A stretch of 64,000 nucleotides of DNA. It comes from Mesorhizobium huakuii (GTDB lineage: Bacteria > Pseudomonadota > Alphaproteobacteria > Rhizobiales > Rhizobiaceae). Positions 28,605 to 37,813 of the stretch are shown piece by piece. The notes beneath the pieces are model-generated. The model was not told the origin of the DNA and made no database searches. It saw only the letters and a program-made list of their open reading frames with translations. The position numbers and the translations under genes are program-made. How positions within the stretch are numbered: position 1 is the stretch's first letter; every line of letters starts with the position of its first letter. The stretch covers positions 7,002,001 through 7,066,000 of the forward strand of contig NZ_CP050296.1 of the NCBI RefSeq assembly GCF_014189455.1. Reading direction: 5' to 3'.

Positions 28605-29053
28605 TGATCATGGCGAGCTTGACGACATCCCTTCGACTGCTGACCTCGGCGTTCGCGATGTCGCTGGCGATGGTTCCGGCGTCGGCTGAAGGGTCCGCGC
28701 CGGTCCCCGCGCTGACCCTGGAACTCAATGCCGCGCAACCGTCCGACAAGGGCTGCCGGCTGACCTTCCTGGTCAACAACAATCTCGGCGCCGACCTCTC
28801 CAAGGCGGCGTTCGAGATCGCGCTGTTCAACGCGGCCGGTGTCGTCGACCGGCTCACCGTGCTCGATTTCAAGGACCTGCCGGCAGGCAAGACCAAGGTG
28901 ACACGCTTTGATCTCGCCGGCACCGACTGCACCAAGGTCAGCCGCGTATTGATCAACAGCGCGACCGAATGCGCCGGCACCGGCGTCGAACCAGCCGCCT
29001 GCATGCGCAAGCTGAAGACCGACACCAAGACCGGCATCGCTTTCGGCGTCTGA
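28604..29053 (+). CDS. Small secreted cysteine-containing protein of the haem receptor operon
   Basis: 149 residues, not assigned to a named family. A signal peptide (LLTSAFAMSLAMVPASAEG) is followed by a mature domain of about 120 residues with four cysteines (GCRLTF, TDCTKV, ATECAG, AACMRK), likely two disulfides in the periplasm. The fold looks like a beta sandwich (LTFLVNNNLGADLSKAAFEI). Its ATG overlaps the receptor stop (TGATG), with GGAGG upstream, so it is translationally coupled. Position between receptor and TonB suggests an accessory role in haem uptake; this is inference. Confidence 0.75.
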   Translation: MIMASLTTSLRLLTSAFAMSLAMVPASAEGSAPVPALTLELNAAQPSDKGCRLTFLVNNNLGADLSKAAFEIALFNAAGVVDRLTVLDFKDLPAGKTKVTRFDLAGTDCTKVSRVLINSATECAGTGVEPAACMRKLKTDTKTGIAFGV

Positions 29054-29094
29054 GACCGGCTTTGGGACTGCATCCCGCATTCACAGGAAATACC

Positions 29095-30162
29095 GTGGCC
29101 TGGCCTCTGGCCGGCCACGGTTCGCTGACACCAGAGGCAAACGATCTTGATTTGACTTTTGCCCGCTGGTCGCTGCAATTTCCGGCCCGCGACATGCAGG
29201 AAATGAGCCCCCTCCCCAACGCTGGCAGCGAGCTGGCGATAGCGCCGGCCGAGCCGCTTGCAGTCGCACGGCCGGCGGCCCGTAACGGCAAATGGCCCGC
29301 TGCCATCCTCGTCTCCGGCCTGCTCCATGGCGCAGTGGCGGCATTCTTTCTGATCTCGCCTTCCAGCCCATTCAATTCCAGGGATGCGGTGCAATCGGAA
29401 GGCAGCGATCAGACCGGAGACAAGGTGGCCGGCAGTGCGTTGGACAAGGATCCGGCGGCAATCAATGTCACGCTGGAGCCGAAACCGCGGCCGCCGACAA
29501 AACCTTCGCAGCCTGAGCGGCAAGCTGTGAAACAAGCTGCCGAACCCACCCAGGAAGCAGCCAAACCTTTGCCGGAAGCTGTCAAACAGCCAGCGGTAAC
29601 GCCGGACATACTGGTGGCGGCAACCCCGCGTCCTGATAACCAGAGCGTGGCTGCCAACGTCGAAACACCGGCACAGCCGAGTGTCCAGGCTGAGAGCGCC
29701 CAGATGCCTGTCGCCATTCCCGAGCAACCGCCGATCCCCAGTGCAAGGCCAACTCCGACAGCCGTCCCGGCAACTGCAAGCGAAGCATATGAGGACCGCG
29801 GCACAGCGGACGGCAACGAAATCAAGGCGGCAATTGCGAGCAAGGGCCGAAAGCAAGCCGATACCGGGAACGCGGCGGCGTCCCGCTATAGCGGCGAGGT
29901 AGCCAGCAAGTTGGCTCGCGCCAATCGCCGCGTATCGAAATCCGCGCAGACGACAGCCCGCAACAACGCATTGGTGGCATTTGTCGTGCTGGCCAATGGA
30001 AACATCGTCGACCTGCAGCTTGCCAAAAGCTCAGGCTCGCCCGAACTCGATCAATTCGCTTTGGAGTTGGTGCGAAAACAGGCACCGTTCCCGCCGATTC
30101 CTCCCGAGACCGGACTGATGAGCTGGCGGTTCAAAGCGCCAATCGGCCCCTTCTCGCCTTGA
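29095..30162 (+). CDS. tonB: TonB family energy-transducing protein
   Basis: Links the inner-membrane proton force to the haem receptor. A membrane anchor (WPAAILVSGLLHGAVAAFFL) is followed by a long proline-rich stretch (LEPKPRPPTKPSQPERQAVK onward) and a C-terminal TonB domain (NNALVAFVVLANGNIVDLQL, SSGSPELDQFALELVRKQAP). GTG 29095 has AGGA six bases upstream and gives 355 residues; ATG 29203 would shorten the cytoplasmic part to about 30 residues. No exbB/exbD lies here, so partners must be encoded elsewhere. Confidence 0.88.
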   Translation: MAWPLAGHGSLTPEANDLDLTFARWSLQFPARDMQEMSPLPNAGSELAIAPAEPLAVARPAARNGKWPAAILVSGLLHGAVAAFFLISPSSPFNSRDAVQSEGSDQTGDKVAGSALDKDPAAINVTLEPKPRPPTKPSQPERQAVKQAAEPTQEAAKPLPEAVKQPAVTPDILVAATPRPDNQSVAANVETPAQPSVQAESAQMPVAIPEQPPIPSARPTPTAVPATASEAYEDRGTADGNEIKAAIASKGRKQADTGNAAASRYSGEVASKLARANRRVSKSAQTTARNNALVAFVVLANGNIVDLQLAKSSGSPELDQFALELVRKQAPFPPIPPETGLMSWRFKAPIGPFSP

Positions 30163-30214
30163 CCGCTCAAGCAACTACCAACATCAACGCTCGCGAATAG
30201 CCGAAAGGAACCCC

Positions 30215-30529
30215 ATGTACATCGCCATGAACCGCTTCAAGGTGCAGAACGGCTCGGAAGCCGATTTCGAGGCCGTGTGGAAGAACCGCGATTCCAGCCT
30301 TGCCGAGATGAAGGGTTTTCGGGAATTCCATCTGCTGCGCGGCCCGGTCAACGAGGCCGAAGGCTACACGCTGTTTGCGTCACACACGGTGTGGGCGAGC
30401 CAGGAAGACTTTGTCGCCTGGACCAAATCGGAAAACTTCCGCGCCGCGCACAGGAATGTCGGCACGACGAAAGTCCACTATCTCGGCCACCCGCAATTCG
30501 AGGGCTTTTCCGTCGTCGAAGGCGCCTGA
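30215..30529 (+). CDS. Haem-degrading monooxygenase (IsdG/HmuQ-like, ABM domain)
   Basis: A 104-residue antibiotic-biosynthesis-monooxygenase fold protein. It has MYIAMNRFKVQNGSEADFEA, GFREFHLLRGP and FASHTVWASQEDFVAWTKSE with the conserved Trp, followed by AAHRNVG whose His is a candidate haem ligand as in IsdG/HmuQ. Bradyrhizobium HmuQ and HmuD are such enzymes and open the haem ring to release iron. It is the last gene of the receptor-tonB operon, with AAAGGAA before its ATG. Confidence 0.82.
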   Translation: MYIAMNRFKVQNGSEADFEAVWKNRDSSLAEMKGFREFHLLRGPVNEAEGYTLFASHTVWASQEDFVAWTKSENFRAAHRNVGTTKVHYLGHPQFEGFSVVEGA

Positions 30530-30572
30530 CGTGGCTTTGCCCGAGCAAGTGTGAGCACCTCCGGCACCCTTG

Positions 30573-31640
30573 TCATGATCGCGTGGAACCGCGCCCACCC
30601 AGCCGACGCAGCCAGTGGCCAACATGCATGCGCAGCCACCGCCAGGGCCGTCCCCGGGTCAGGTGTCGCATCAGCCGCGGATCATCGGCCAGCTCCCTGA
30701 ACTGACGCACATGCTGCGTCAGGAATGCGGGTATGAAATTGCGCCCGTTGAGATCACTGAGCCAGGCTGAATTCTCCAGCACATAGTTGACGACATCCGC
30801 CGCCAATGTGCTCCTGTAGGCCCGGTAGGCAGGCGTTTGCCGCACATGGCCACCGGCAAAGCCAGCGCCTGTGGAGGACTGGTTCGACCCGTGCAGGCGA
30901 TAGAGGCCAAGTCCCTCGGACAGGATGAGGCTGCCGCCGGCCAGATGCGCGCATGTGGCCGTCAGATAGTCCGTCCCCATCTTGGCCTTGAACGGGAAGG
31001 ACAAGACCGATTCCAGCGCGCCACGCCGGTACATGATCGCCGAGCATGGCGACCATAGCCAACCGGTTGTCGCAGGCGCGAAATAGGTCACCGGATGCTC
31101 CGATGCGTAGGCAATCCCGGACGCTATGCCGGCAAGCTGGCCGCCAGGCGCGATGGCGACGCCATTGCCATCGGGCCCGGAGCGCGGTTTGCGCAAGGGA
31201 AGGAAAGTGCCGCTAAGCAAGGTGCCGCCGCCATCGACCAGGAACACATCGGAACTCGACAGCGCGGCCGAATGTGTTGCGTTGAGATGGGCGGACAGAT
31301 GCGCCAGGAGAAAATCCGGCAGCCACGCATCATCGGCATCGAGAAATACCACGAAAGGCGCGTCGGTCGCGGCAAAGCCATCGCGGAAGCCCGTGATCTG
31401 CCCGCCATTTTGTGAGCGCGCCAGCAGGCGCAGGCGCGGATCGTCTATGGCTGCCAGAAGCTGGCGGATATGGTCGGCCGAGCCGTCGGTCGAGGCGTCG
31501 TCGACAATGACGCAGTCCCAGTTCCGGTAGGTCTGGGCCAACACCGAGCGGATCGCCTGTTCGACGTAGGGCCGGTAGTTGTAGCAGGTGATGACCACCG
31601 CCACGCGCGGCAGCTCAAACGGAGGGGACTTGTCTTCCAT
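30573..31640 (-). CDS. Glycosyltransferase family 2
   Basis: A 355-residue GT-A enzyme. It begins with VAVVITCYNYRPYVEQAIRS, then VIVDDASTDGSAD for the nucleotide-sugar site and the DxD-type metal motif VVFLDADDAWLPDF. It probably transfers a sugar to a surface polysaccharide or protein. It lies 82 bp downstream of putA on the same strand without clear functional connection, and converges on the haem monooxygenase gene. Confidence 0.87.
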   Translation of the reverse strand: MEDKSPPFELPRVAVVITCYNYRPYVEQAIRSVLAQTYRNWDCVIVDDASTDGSADHIRQLLAAIDDPRLRLLARSQNGGQITGFRDGFAATDAPFVVFLDADDAWLPDFLLAHLSAHLNATHSAALSSSDVFLVDGGGTLLSGTFLPLRKPRSGPDGNGVAIAPGGQLAGIASGIAYASEHPVTYFAPATTGWLWSPCSAIMYRRGALESVLSFPFKAKMGTDYLTATCAHLAGGSLILSEGLGLYRLHGSNQSSTGAGFAGGHVRQTPAYRAYRSTLAADVVNYVLENSAWLSDLNGRNFIPAFLTQHVRQFRELADDPRLMRHLTRGRPWRWLRMHVGHWLRRLGGRGSTRS

Positions 31641-31722
31641 GTGATCGGTCGCCCCGCTCGAATTGCCGCCCCATGCTTATCCCCGGCAACTCGACACAAG
31701 GCAAGCGAGGTGTGAATAGTCT

Positions 31723-34700
31723 TTATGCCGCAGCGAGCAGGCTGGCATTGCCGCCCGCGGCGGTCGTGTCGACGCAGACGGCCCGCTCATGCGCATAGGC
31801 CGCAGGATTGAGCACCTCGCTGACCAGCGGCACGATCGGGCCTGAGCGCTCGGCAATGACCTTGCGCACGATGCGCGCTGCGTCCGGCGTGCCCGAAAAA
31901 GCGACGACATCGACGCGCAGCGACCGTGCTTCGACCGGATCAGGCCGGCCATCAATAGCGGCCAAAGGCAGTCCCTTGCCGGTCAGCGCCGACAATGCAG
32001 CCGGTGCACCCGGTGCCACAGCCAGCACCGCATTGCCGGCGGCGAGCGCCTGGATCGTCTGGGCAAGCAGCGTGTCGGCATCCGGCCCCAGGCACAGCAC
32101 GCGGCCGCGTGGTGACAGTGACAGCGTGTTGGCCTCGCCGGTCGGCCCGGGCAGGTCGACCTGGCCGAAATCGATGGCAGCGGCAGCACCGATGGCGGCG
32201 GCGCCTTTGCCGCGCAGATGTTTCCTCAGGATGGCGATCCGGTCCGGTCGCGTCGACCAGCCACCCAGCGTTGGATCGGGCAGATTGTCGGCCAACTCGG
32301 TCGCCGTCACCTTGTGGCCCTCGGCAATCTCGGTACCAGCTTCGGGCCCCTTGCGGAAGCGGCGCAGATAATGCGGGCCGCCGGCCTTCGGACCGGTGCC
32401 GGACAGCCCCTCGCCACCAAAGGGCTGCGAACCGACGACGGCGCCGATCTGGTTGCGGTTGACGTAGATGTTGCCGGCATGGATGCCGTCGACGAAATGC
32501 TGCACGCGGCCTTCGATGCGGGTGTGCAGGCCGAAGGTCAGGCCATAGCCCTTGCGGTTGATTGCGGCGATCACCGCGTCGATCTCATCGGCGTCGAAGG
32601 TCGCGACATGCAGAACCGGCCCGAACACTTCGCGCTCCATCTCCTCGATGCCCTTGACCCGGAAGACATGCGGCGCGACGAAGCGGCCATCCTTCGGCGC
32701 CTCGAGCTTGGCGATCAGCCGGCCCTCGAGACCCTTCTTCGTGCAATAGTCACGGATCGCGCCTTGAGCCTCGTCATCGATGACTGGACCGACATCGGTC
32801 GAAATCCGCCAGGGATCCCCGATGTTGAGTGCCTCCATGGCGCCCTTCAGCATCTCCAGCATCTTCTTCTCGACGTCCTTCTGCACATAGAGCACGCGCA
32901 GCGCCGAGCAGCGCTGACCCGCACTCTGGAAGGCCGAGGCCAGGATATCCCGCACCGCCTGTTCGGGCAGCGCGGTGGAATCGACGATCATGGCGTTGAG
33001 GCCGCCGGTCTCGGCGATCAGCATGGCGTCGGGTGCGGCGGTCTCGGCCAGCTGTTTCTCGATCAGCTTGGCGACCTCGGTCGATCCGGTAAAGCAAACG
33101 CCGGCAATGCGCGGGTCAGCCGTTAGCGGCGCGCCGACCGATGGGCCGTCGCCGGGCAGAAGCTGGATGATGTCTTCCGGCACGCCCGCCTCGCGCAGCA
33201 GTTCGACGGCGCGGAAGGCGATCAGCGGCGTCTGTTCGGCCGGCTTGGCGATCACCGAATTGCCAGTGACGAGCGCCGCCGCAATCTGGCCGGTGAAGAT
33301 GGCCAGCGGAAAGTTCCACGGCGAAATGCAGACGATGGCGCCGCGGGCTTCGGTACCGGCTTCGTTGTTGGCCGCTTCAGCGGCGTAGTAGCGGAGGAAG
33401 TCGACGGCTTCGCGCACTTCCGCCACACCATCGGCCAGCGATTTGCCGGCCTCGCGAGTGGCCAGCGCGAAGAACTCAACCGCATTGGCCTCATAGAGAT
33501 CGGCGGCGCGGTTGAGGATGGCGGCGCGTTCGGCAACAGGGCGCTTTGCCCAGGCTGGCTGCGCTTCCACAGCGATGCGCACGGCGATCGCAACCTGCTT
33601 GGCGGACGCCTCGTGAACCGTGCCGACCACTTCATCGGGCTTGGCCGGATTGACGATTGGGCGCTGCTTGCCGTAACCGGCGGCGCGCGTGATCGGCTTG
33701 GCATGCCAACGATCCGGCCCGGCGAACGCTGCCCTGGCCGTGTCGATCGCCGCCAGCGTCACCGTATCGGTGATGTCAAAGCCTTTCGAATTGCGGCGGC
33801 CGCCGCCGAAGATCTGGGACGGCCGGGCAATCGCCGGATTGGCGGCAGGGCCCTGGCTTTCCACCGTTTCGAGTGGATCACGTGCAATATCCTCCGGCTC
33901 GACGTCCTCGTCGGTCAGCTGATGCACGAAGGAGGAATTGGCGCCGTTCTCCAGCAGCCGGCGCACCAGATAGGCCAGCAGGTCGGAGTGCGCGCCGACC
34001 GGCGCATAGATGCGGCAGCGCGTGCCTTCGGCCTGGCGCACCGTCTCGTGCAGCGCCTCGCCCATGCCATGCAGGCGCTGGAACTCGAAGGCATCGCGAT
34101 TATCAGCCATCGACAGGATGGCGGCGACGGTGTGGGCGTTGTGGGTGGCGAACTGCGGATAGATGCGGTCGGTCATGCCAAGCAGTTTCTTCGCGCAAGC
34201 CATGTAGGAAACGTCGGTATTGGCCTTGCGGGTGAAGACGGGATAACCCGTGAGCCCCAGTGTCTGCGCCCGCTTGATCTCGGTGTCCCAATAGGCGCCT
34301 TTGACCAGTCGGACCATGATGGTGCGGTCGTATTTCTTGGCCAGCGCGTAAAGCCAGTCGATGACAAACGCGGCACGCGGCCCATAGGCCTGGACGACGA
34401 CGCCAAAGCCGTTCCAGCCGGCAAGCTCCGGCTCGGCCAGCACGCGCTCGATGACGTCGAGCGACAGGTCGAGGCGGTCCGCCTCTTCGGCGTCGATGTT
34501 GAGGCCCATGCGCGAATGGCGAGCCGCGAGCGCCAGCGACAACAGCCGCTCTGCCATCACAGGCAGCATCTCTTCCTTCTGCGCCACCTCGTAGCGTGGG
34601 TGCAGCGCCGAGAGCTTTACTGAGATGCCGTGGTTCTGCCTGATGTCCGGGCCGTTGGAGCCGGCATCGAGCGAGGAAATCGCGTCGGCATAGGCCTTGT

Positions 34701-35331
34701 GGTAGCGCAAGGCGTCGGCCTCGGTACGCGCCGCCTCGCCCAGCATGTCGAAGGAATAGAGATAGCCCTTCTGCGTCATCGGCCGGCCGCGCTTGACGGC
34801 TTCCGCGATGGTGCGGCCGAGCACGAACTGTTCGCCCATTTCGCGCATGGCGGCAGCCACCGCCTTGCGGATGACCGGCTCGCCCAGCCTGCGCACCATA
34901 GAGCGCAGCGTACCCTCGATGCCGCCCTCGCCCTCGTCGAGGACACGGCCAGTCAGCATCAGCGCCCAGGTCGAAGCATTGACGAAGATCGAGCTTGAGC
35001 CCCCGGAATGCGCCGACCAGTCATGCGGCGCGATCTTGTCGGCGATGAGATCGTCCATCGTCTCGGTGTCGGGCACGCGCAGCAGCGCCTCGGCCAGACA
35101 CATCAGCGCCACGCCCTCCTTGGTGGAAAGGCCATAAGCGGAGAGAAAAACTTCCATCAGCCGGGGATCGGACGAGCCGCGCACGGCCCGCACCAAATCT
35201 GCGGCGCGCGCCGAGATCGCATCGCGATCCCCGGCCGAAAGCCCTGTCGCCTCGGCCAGCCGCTTCACGGCCCCGTCTTCGTCAGGCAAATAGTTGGCAC
35301 GGATCTGCTGGCGGATGGTGTCGAGCGGCAT
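31723..35331 (-). CDS. putA: Bifunctional proline dehydrogenase/P5C dehydrogenase PutA
   Basis: A 1202-residue enzyme that oxidises proline to glutamate. The first third is the FAD-dependent proline dehydrogenase barrel (GISVKLSALHPRYEVAQKEE, MVRLVKGAYWDTEIKRAQ). The middle is an aldehyde dehydrogenase with VCFTGSTEVAKLIEKQL, AETGGLNAMIVDSTALPEQ and the catalytic Cys in SAFQSAGQRCSALRVLY. A further ALDH-like C-terminal domain follows (to residue 1202). No ribbon-helix-helix DNA-binding domain is seen, and regulation is by a separate Lrp-type gene. ATG 35331 (MPLDTIRQQI) has AGGA upstream; an ATG 15 codons earlier lacks one. Confidence 0.95.
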   Translation of the reverse strand: MPLDTIRQQIRANYLPDEDGAVKRLAEATGLSAGDRDAISARAADLVRAVRGSSDPRLMEVFLSAYGLSTKEGVALMCLAEALLRVPDTETMDDLIADKIAPHDWSAHSGGSSSIFVNASTWALMLTGRVLDEGEGGIEGTLRSMVRRLGEPVIRKAVAAAMREMGEQFVLGRTIAEAVKRGRPMTQKGYLYSFDMLGEAARTEADALRYHKAYADAISSLDAGSNGPDIRQNHGISVKLSALHPRYEVAQKEEMLPVMAERLLSLALAARHSRMGLNIDAEEADRLDLSLDVIERVLAEPELAGWNGFGVVVQAYGPRAAFVIDWLYALAKKYDRTIMVRLVKGAYWDTEIKRAQTLGLTGYPVFTRKANTDVSYMACAKKLLGMTDRIYPQFATHNAHTVAAILSMADNRDAFEFQRLHGMGEALHETVRQAEGTRCRIYAPVGAHSDLLAYLVRRLLENGANSSFVHQLTDEDVEPEDIARDPLETVESQGPAANPAIARPSQIFGGGRRNSKGFDITDTVTLAAIDTARAAFAGPDRWHAKPITRAAGYGKQRPIVNPAKPDEVVGTVHEASAKQVAIAVRIAVEAQPAWAKRPVAERAAILNRAADLYEANAVEFFALATREAGKSLADGVAEVREAVDFLRYYAAEAANNEAGTEARGAIVCISPWNFPLAIFTGQIAAALVTGNSVIAKPAEQTPLIAFRAVELLREAGVPEDIIQLLPGDGPSVGAPLTADPRIAGVCFTGSTEVAKLIEKQLAETAAPDAMLIAETGGLNAMIVDSTALPEQAVRDILASAFQSAGQRCSALRVLYVQKDVEKKMLEMLKGAMEALNIGDPWRISTDVGPVIDDEAQGAIRDYCTKKGLEGRLIAKLEAPKDGRFVAPHVFRVKGIEEMEREVFGPVLHVATFDADEIDAVIAAINRKGYGLTFGLHTRIEGRVQHFVDGIHAGNIYVNRNQIGAVVGSQPFGGEGLSGTGPKAGGPHYLRRFRKGPEAGTEIAEGHKVTATELADNLPDPTLGGWSTRPDRIAILRKHLRGKGAAAIGAAAAIDFGQVDLPGPTGEANTLSLSPRGRVLCLGPDADTLLAQTIQALAAGNAVLAVAPGAPAALSALTGKGLPLAAIDGRPDPVEARSLRVDVVAFSGTPDAARIVRKVIAERSGPIVPLVSEVLNPAAYAHERAVCVDTTAAGGNASLLAAA

Positions 35332-35496
35332 GGCGGGTCCTGTGGAGCAAGCATCAAGGAGCGGGCCGGCGGTCACCGGACCGAATGGCGCAAGCTAGCA
35401 CAGCTCCTAAATTTCGGCCGGTCCAAAGAAATCGACATCATAGGTCAATCGATCTATCATGGCGCTAAAAATATCGGCATATGGACTGCACTTTCG
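35332..35496. promoter_or_regulatory. putA-putR divergent promoter region
   Basis: The 165-bp gap has an AT-rich stretch (about 35405-35480, with ATCGACATCATAGGTCAATC) unlike the flanking coding DNA. It must hold both promoters and, by analogy with other Lrp-type PutR systems, the proline-responsive operator. I could not define individual boxes. Confidence 0.45.
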
Positions 35497-35949
35497 ATGA
35501 CAGTAGACCAATTGGACCGCATCGACCGGAACATACTGTCGGCGCTGGCAAGCAATGGCCGGCTTTCGATGTCGGAACTGGCGGCAAAGGTCGGTCTGTC
35601 GAAGACACCGGTGCAGGCGCGGGTGAAGCGGCTGGAGAAGGATGGCTATATCAGGGGCTATCAGGCAATCATCGACCGCGAGCGCATGGGCGAAGGCCAT
35701 GTCGCCTTCGTCCAGGTGAAATTGTCCGACACCCGTTCGGCTGCGCTCGACGCCTTCAACCGGTCTGTGCAGGCCGTGCCGGAGATCGAGCAGTGCCACA
35801 TGATGGCGTCGAGCTTCGACTATCTGCTGAAGGTGCGCACCCGGGATATCGCCGCCTACCGCCGCGTGCTCGGCGAGCGCATCTCGGCCCTCCCCCATGT
35901 CGCTCAGACCTCGACCTTTGTGGCGATGGAAACGGTGAAGGATCGATGA
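35497..35949 (+). CDS. putR: Lrp/AsnC-family regulator of proline catabolism
   Basis: A 150-residue Lrp-family protein: helix-turn-helix LDRIDRNILSALASNGRLSM then LAAKVGLSKTPVQARVKRLE, and a C-terminal RAM domain (GHVAFVQVKLSDT, FDYLLKVRTRDIAAYRRVLG). It is divergent from putA; in Agrobacterium and other rhizobia such a PutR activates putA with proline as effector. ATG 35497 starts the family-like sequence, although the frame is open for a long distance upstream through antisense putA. Confidence 0.9.
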   Translation: MTVDQLDRIDRNILSALASNGRLSMSELAAKVGLSKTPVQARVKRLEKDGYIRGYQAIIDRERMGEGHVAFVQVKLSDTRSAALDAFNRSVQAVPEIEQCHMMASSFDYLLKVRTRDIAAYRRVLGERISALPHVAQTSTFVAMETVKDR

Positions 35950-35996
35950 CCATGATCCCGAAAAGTGGAGGCCGGTTTTCGGACAAGATCATGGTC
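35948..35996. repeat. Intergenic palindrome (CATGATC type)
   Basis: GACCATGATC opens and GATCATGGTC closes a 49-bp palindrome with inner CCGAAAAGTGG and CCGGTTTTCGG. It overlaps the putR stop codon and lies between two convergent genes. The inner AAAAGTGG/CCGGTTTT block is shared with the palindrome at 48122-48172. Confidence 0.85.
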
Positions 35997-36005
35997 AACA
36001 AGAGC

Positions 36006-37205
36006 CTACTCCGACAGCGTCTTCAGGAACGCCACCAGCGCAGCGCGTTCACGGTCTGAAAGCTGCAGCGGATGGATCTCGGTTGTCCCCTCCACACTGG
36101 GTGCCGCCTTGGCGTAATGCGCCACCACTTCGTCGAGCGACGAAAACTGCCCGGCATGCATGTAGGGCGGCCGCGTGGCCGCGCCGCGCAGCGACGGCGT
36201 CTTATAGGCGCGGATCAGTTGCGGCGCATCCTTGACCATGAAGCGCAATTCGCCACAGGCGGCGACGTCGCCATCGCGATAGGCGCCGAAACAGTTGAAC
36301 GGATCGGCTTGGACCTGTGCCACCGCATCGATGCGGCCACGATCCGGCGGCAGGTCCGCGACGGGCGGTACGCCGGTGTTGTGAAAGCTGTTGTCGGTAA
36401 AGCGCGGGCCGTTGTGGCAGGTCACGCAATTGGCCTTGCCGATGAACAGTTTCAGCCCGAGGATTTCTTCCCGCGTAAAGACCGCGTCGCCCTTTGGTTC
36501 GGCGCCGGTGGCAAGGTCCAGCGCAAAGCGGTCGAAGCGCGTCTGCGCCGGCTCGATCGAACGTTCGAAGGCGGCGATCGCCTTGCCGATATTGGCATAG
36601 ACGCGGTTGATGGCGTCGCGCTGCGCATCGCTCATCGCGTTCCACGCAGCCCTTTCGACCTCGTTTCCGAGCGGGCTGGCTTTCAGCGGCATGCCGGAAA
36701 GGTCGGGCAGCGGCCCGAAAATGCGCTCATAGCGCTCGCCGAAGCGCGCCTTGATGTAGTGCGCGTAAGCCGCGCGGTTTCCCGCCTGCTCCAGCGGGTT
36801 TTCCAGCGGCGTCAGCGCTTGCGCCCACAGGCTGTCGCGGCGGCCGTCCCAGAAGAACCAGGGGTCGCGCGCCACGCCGGCCAGCGGCATGGTGCGCCGA
36901 TTGGTGCGGCCGACGCCGACGGCTTGCGGCAGGTCGTCCTGGAACTGGCGGTCGATCTTGTGGCAGGTCGAGCACGACACCGTGCCGTCGCGGCTCATAC
37001 CGAGATCGAAGAACAGCGTCGAGCCAAGCGCGGCTGCCGCCGGCACGTCGGCGAAGCGGTTGGTGGTGTCGGGCTTCAACGACGGCAGCGTGTTCAGCGC
37101 CAGCGAGGCGATGGTCTTCTTCTCGGCGTCGGAAAAATCCGGCTTGCCGCAGCCGACGAGGATGACGGCGACCATCAGCGCCAGAAAGCAGAAAAGGCGC
37201 TTCAT
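36006..37205 (-). CDS. Di-haem cytochrome c peroxidase/MauG-family lipoprotein
   Basis: A 399-residue exported protein. The N-terminus (FCFLALMVAVILVGCGKPD) has a lipobox with the Cys of VGC, so it is probably a lipoprotein. Two haem c sites are visible: CSTCH (about residue 78) and CVTCH (about 238). The remainder follows the bacterial di-haem peroxidase pattern (LGSTLFFDLGMSRDGTVSCS, TPSLRGAATRPPYMHAGQFS). It may reduce peroxide or modify a partner protein. The upstream gene, 7 nt away, encodes a FixH/YtkA-like protein, so they are likely co-transcribed. Confidence 0.88.
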   Translation of the reverse strand: MKRLFCFLALMVAVILVGCGKPDFSDAEKKTIASLALNTLPSLKPDTTNRFADVPAAAALGSTLFFDLGMSRDGTVSCSTCHKIDRQFQDDLPQAVGVGRTNRRTMPLAGVARDPWFFWDGRRDSLWAQALTPLENPLEQAGNRAAYAHYIKARFGERYERIFGPLPDLSGMPLKASPLGNEVERAAWNAMSDAQRDAINRVYANIGKAIAAFERSIEPAQTRFDRFALDLATGAEPKGDAVFTREEILGLKLFIGKANCVTCHNGPRFTDNSFHNTGVPPVADLPPDRGRIDAVAQVQADPFNCFGAYRDGDVAACGELRFMVKDAPQLIRAYKTPSLRGAATRPPYMHAGQFSSLDEVVAHYAKAAPSVEGTTEIHPLQLSDRERAALVAFLKTLSE

Positions 37206-37212
37206 CGATTGC

Positions 37213-37662
37213 TCATAGCACCACGTTGAACAGCACCGTGTCGGAGCCGGCGCCGGACGAGATGGCGAACCGAAGTTGCCACCAGCCGCTCATGGTGAAT
37301 TTCAGCCCCTCGATGCGGTAACGACCCTCGCCCAGGTAATCGGTCACCTGCGGGCTGGTCGGCAGGCCGTGATTGTGTTGCGGCATGCCGCCGGAGATGG
37401 CGATCGCGGCGCGCTCCACCGAAGCCCCTGTCTTTGTTTTCAGCGTCAGCAGCCAGGATTCCAGTTCGCCCTGCCGCACCACGCCCCGTTCCGGTACGAA
37501 GCTCGCCATGTACAGCCCGTTGTCGGTTTTCTTCGTCCGCGAGACATCCGGGCCAGCAAGCTGCGCGCTTTGCGGCGCCGTCAGATAGACGACCGCGAGA
37601 ACGCCGACCAGCAGCGCAGCCAGACCAAGACCCGCCAAGAGATAACGCCATATCGATGCCAA
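37213..37662 (-). CDS. FixH/YtkA-like membrane-anchored periplasmic protein
   Basis: About 149 residues from TTG 37662, which has AGAGGA six bases upstream; an in-frame ATG at 37761 lies in unrelated sequence. An N-terminal membrane segment (YLLAGLGLAALLVGVLAVVY) precedes a periplasmic immunoglobulin-like domain with GGMPQHNHGLPTSPQVTDYL, GEGRYRIEGLKFTMSGWWQL. The MPxHxHG pattern is typical of YtkA/FixH-like domains and could bind copper. It is transcribed with the di-haem peroxidase. Confidence 0.72.
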   Translation of the reverse strand: MASIWRYLLAGLGLAALLVGVLAVVYLTAPQSAQLAGPDVSRTKKTDNGLYMASFVPERGVVRQGELESWLLTLKTKTGASVERAAIAISGGMPQHNHGLPTSPQVTDYLGEGRYRIEGLKFTMSGWWQLRFAISSGAGSDTVLFNVVL

Positions 37663-37813
37663 ACCGGTTCCTCTTCTGCGGATAACGCTCTGCCGGGTGC
37701 ATCGCGTCCCGCCAGCCTGTGGGAAAACGCTGTGGCTGAAAAAACCCGTCTTGCCAACCATGGCGCTGCCGCCGGCAAAAAGCTACAGCACCGAAATCAT
37801 TGGAGGATTGCAG

